In this document: positions 61,773 through 64,000 of the stretch, one piece after another
Numbering within the stretch: position 1 is the first letter of the stretch
How the letters are laid out: each line of letters starts with the position of its first letter
NCBI RefSeq assembly: GCF_002949735.1
Contig: NZ_CP026681.1
Location: 4,044,501-4,108,500 of the forward strand
Direction: 5' to 3'
DNA from: Nostoc sp. 'Peltigera membranacea cyanobiont' N6
GTDB taxonomy: Bacteria > Cyanobacteriota > Cyanobacteriia > Cyanobacteriales > Nostocaceae
Length of the DNA: 64,000 nt
The notes under the pieces: generated by a model
Told to the model about the DNA's origin: nothing
The model's input: only the letters and a program-made list of their open reading frames with translations
The model's database searches: none
Program-made: the position numbers and the translations under genes

Positions 61773-62630
61773 TTAACCTTTTCCCCCCGAAGTCCGCTGA
61801 GACTGGGATTTTAATTCGATTTCGCTATAAATCTGCAATGCAGAACGCCAAACTATATACCCTTCAGGGCTTAAATGTAAGCCATCAGTAGTAAATTCAC
61901 GGCGGAGATTTCCTTGTTTGTTGGTAAATAGGGGATATAAATCGAGATATTTGACACCTTTTTTGGTAGAAATACTTTGCAGTTGCTGATTTAACCCCTG
62001 AATGCGGCTATTGGCAACAGCTAACAGTTTATCTCGTCCTTTCCAGGTTGCTTCCTCTGCTGCATGTGGCAAAATTGATTGGACAACAATTTCCGCTGTG
62101 GGATGTGTCTTTCGGAGGTAATTGATAATTTGCCGTTGATTATCTAAAATTTCTCCATCGCTTATCCCCCGAATTAGATCGTTAATGCCAATCATCACAA
62201 AAATCACCTCTGGCTGGGTGCGGTCAAATATTTTCAATCTTTTCAATAGGCCATTGCTGGTTTCCCCAGAAATCCCTTGGTTGAGCCAATTTTTGCCTTC
62301 GGGTAATAACTCAGAGGGAAACCACAAACTCAGAGAATCTCCCGCCAGGATAGTTAAATGCGGAGTTCGTTGATCGGCTGCTACCTTGGCTTCTTGCTGG
62401 AGGATATCTACCCACTCTTGGTAAGTGAGTTGGTGACGGCGACCCAAATCAGGTGTAGCAATTTTGGTTGAGTTGTTTAGGCTGATTGGTTCTGGGGATG
62501 TTACTATCCCAAAAAAAGCGGCCAATCTCTGCTGTTGCCAGATTAGCAGAATGACCGCCAACATTAGGATGCCGTTGGTTAACAGCGAGAAAAATGCCCA
62601 GATAGGAAAGGTTTTAAAAGAAGTAGACAC
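61773..62630 (-). CDS. SGNH/GDSL-family hydrolase, membrane-anchored
   Basis: A 285-residue esterase-like protein. Residues 10-31 are a membrane anchor (or uncleaved signal). The block motifs are ILAGDSLSLW (nucleophile Ser), GISGETSNG, IGINDLIRG and TDGLHLSPEGY (Asp-His pair), all expected. Probably periplasmic, acting on cell-wall sugar esters or lipids. The start is GTG (62628-62630), with no better codon nearby. Confidence 0.88.
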   Translation of the reverse strand: MSTSFKTFPIWAFFSLLTNGILMLAVILLIWQQQRLAAFFGIVTSPEPISLNNSTKIATPDLGRRHQLTYQEWVDILQQEAKVAADQRTPHLTILAGDSLSLWFPSELLPEGKNWLNQGISGETSNGLLKRLKIFDRTQPEVIFVMIGINDLIRGISDGEILDNQRQIINYLRKTHPTAEIVVQSILPHAAEEATWKGRDKLLAVANSRIQGLNQQLQSISTKKGVKYLDLYPLFTNKQGNLRREFTTDGLHLSPEGYIVWRSALQIYSEIELKSQSQRTSGGKG

Positions 62631-62735
62631 GACTAGCGAAATTTACCAATTGTTTGAATCAAATTTTAACGCTAGCGATCGCAAATCAGCCCAATTTTGG
62701 ATTTTTCTTTCAATCCCAACTCCCACCTTTTGTAC

Positions 62736-62755
62736 AGATGCGATTCATCGCATCT
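62736..62755 (-). terminator. Hairpin agatgcgat-tc-atcgcatct after amt
   Basis: Nine paired bases with a 2-base centre, 8 bases past the ammonium-transporter stop on its strand. Likely terminator; same dispersed type as 27211 and 57908. Confidence 0.6.
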
Positions 62756-62762
62756 CTCTTTA

Positions 62763-64000
62763 CTAAGTCGGACGATCGCCAAACTCGGAGTTGTAACCTT
62801 CTTCACCGTGTTCGTTGATATCCAAACCTTGCAATTCAGCTTCCTCTTTAACACGCAGTCCGACTGTAGCATCAATCACTTTAAGAATAATCCACGTACC
62901 AACACCTGCGATCAGATAGGCAACGGCAATTGCTACTAGTTCAACTCCCAATTCACCCAAATTACCACGCAGTACTCCGTCTTTACCTCCCCCATTAACT
63001 TGAGTTGTGGCAAAGATGGCCGTTAAAATTGCCCCCACTGTCCCACCAACACCATGCACGGGAAAGGTATCTAAAGCATCGTCAATTTGCAGCTTATGCT
63101 TGAAACTCACAGCATAGAAGCAAACAAAAGCGGTGATGAAACCAACTAAAATCGCTGATAGCGGTGTGACAAATCCGGCAGCGGGGGTGATGCCGACTAA
63201 ACCAGCAACGGCTCCTGTAGCTGCTCCCACAGCTGTTGGTTTACCCCGTAAAACTGCTTCCAAAATTAGCCACATTAAAGCTGCCGCCGCCGCCGCCGTA
63301 TTGGTGGCAACAAAGGCTGTTGTTGCTAAATTTGTTGTTAAGTTCCCAGAAGTTCCACTGGCAACAGATAAGGCACTCCCAGCGTTGAAACCGAACCAGC
63401 CAAACCAGAGTAAGCCAGCACCCAGCAAAATGAAAGGAACGTTGTGCGGGGGGCTAAGGCGATCGGGATGGGTTTTCCGAGGGCCAAGAACGATCGCTGC
63501 TACCAAGGCTGAAACGCCAGAACTAATATGAACTACTGTGCCACCTGCAAAGTCAAGGGCACCTAATCCACCGTACAAACCCAAGAATCCACCTTTCGCC
63601 CATACCATGTGGGCTAGGGGGGCGTAAACTAAGGTTGACCACAGCAACACAAATAGCGAATAGGCGCGGAAACTCATCCGTTCAACCAGCGCCCCAGAAA
63701 TTAAGGCTGGGGTGATAATGGCAAACATCGCTTGATAAATCGTGAATGCCTGGTGGGGAATCGTTCCGGCATAAGAGACGACATCAGCATATTTGGGGTC
63801 TCCTGCTTTCAGGACATCTTCATAAGGCAGATGCGGCAAGTAGCCTTGAGTCTCTAAACCGACACCGTTCAACCCAAACCATTGCAATCCACCGATGAAC
63901 GGCAACCCTGGTGCAAAAGAAAGACTATAACCCCAGAGAATCCAGGTAACTCCCACGATCGCCATCAACACAAAGCTCATCATCAATGTGTTTAGGATAT
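62763..64000 (-). CDS. amt: Ammonium transporter (Amt family), 5' end outside window
   Basis: Channel-type transporter for ammonium in the inner membrane, usually under nitrogen control (NtcA, PII). About 412 codons are visible, open to the right edge; the true start lies beyond it, probably 60-100 codons away. The LMMSFVLMAIVGVTWILWGY, PQGA-like FTIYQAMFAIITPALISGA, WFGWFGFNAGSALS and DDALDTFPVHGVGG motifs are all standard Amt signatures, and the tail EGYNSEFGDRPT is the usual C-terminal region. A start codon at 63984-63986 is only an internal TTG. Confidence 0.95.
   Translation of the reverse strand, partial: ILNTLMMSFVLMAIVGVTWILWGYSLSFAPGLPFIGGLQWFGLNGVGLETQGYLPHLPYEDVLKAGDPKYADVVSYAGTIPHQAFTIYQAMFAIITPALISGALVERMSFRAYSLFVLLWSTLVYAPLAHMVWAKGGFLGLYGGLGALDFAGGTVVHISSGVSALVAAIVLGPRKTHPDRLSPPHNVPFILLGAGLLWFGWFGFNAGSALSVASGTSGNLTTNLATTAFVATNTAAAAAALMWLILEAVLRGKPTAVGAATGAVAGLVGITPAAGFVTPLSAILVGFITAFVCFYAVSFKHKLQIDDALDTFPVHGVGGTVGAILTAIFATTQVNGGGKDGVLRGNLGELGVELVAIAVAYLIAGVGTWIILKVIDATVGLRVKEEAELQGLDINEHGEEGYNSEFGDRPT

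Overview
The window looks like chromosome from a filamentous, probably heterocyst-forming cyanobacterium of the Nostoc/Anabaena group. The evidence is the recurring octamer gcgatcgc (HIP1), heptanucleotide tandem repeats of the atgacta and ggaattc type, many small inverted-repeat elements between genes, and cyanobacterial marker genes (NdhP-like peptide, CruP, SLH/OprB 'iron uptake' porin, PEP-CTERM protein, CHASE2 kinase). No rRNA, tRNA, CRISPR array, prophage or transposase gene was recognised.

Layout. 1-9 kb: phosphoglucomutase (cut by the left edge), a one-polypeptide restriction-modification enzyme with a BsuBI/PstI-type nuclease end, an amidase-glucosaminidase with altered catalytic residues, DNA primase, and a 40-codon ndhP-like gene. 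9-22 kb: a beta-CASP metallo-hydrolase, small conserved proteins, NIF3, YjbQ, a glycosyltransferase-like protein, a cystine lyase (C-DES type), a TM0106-type RecB/RNase H nuclease, a CHASE2 Ser/Thr kinase and a small XRE regulator.

22.5-47.3 kb is the most distinctive part: an organosulfur-scavenging island. Ten minus-strand genes run from 35.5 down to 22.5 kb: succinate-dehydrogenase-like flavoprotein, 2x[4Fe-4S] ferredoxin, SsuA-like lipoprotein, two tandem amidohydrolases, an SfnB/DszC-like flavin oxidoreductase, a methyltransferase, a second SsuA-like lipoprotein, a TauD-type dioxygenase and a third SsuA-like lipoprotein. At 41.7-47.3 kb are ssuD, ssuC, ssuB, a D-2-hydroxyacid dehydrogenase and a second acyl-CoA-dehydrogenase-like flavoprotein. 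A porin, a VTT membrane protein and a GT2 glycosyltransferase lie between the two blocks. The simplest reading is that sulfonates, sulfones or related compounds cross the porin, are captured by three binding lipoproteins sharing one permease/ATPase, and lose sulfite through several oxygenases; the flavoprotein/ferredoxin pair and amidohydrolases have no assigned role. Two related 21-bp repeat arrays in inverted orientation bracket the amidohydrolase pair, and the third ssuA carries a duplicated translation start region.

47.9-64 kb is mostly housekeeping or cell-surface: an ArsR/SRPBCC pair behind a symmetrical operator-like dyad, an exported protein, a PEP-CTERM protein, CruP with a membrane partner, an MscS channel, a membrane glycosyltransferase-like protein, CobL with an overlapping methyltransferase, IspH, an SGNH hydrolase, and an ammonium transporter cut by the right edge. 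Intergenic DNA is dominated by MITE-like elements of several families, some nested and one supplying a stop codon.
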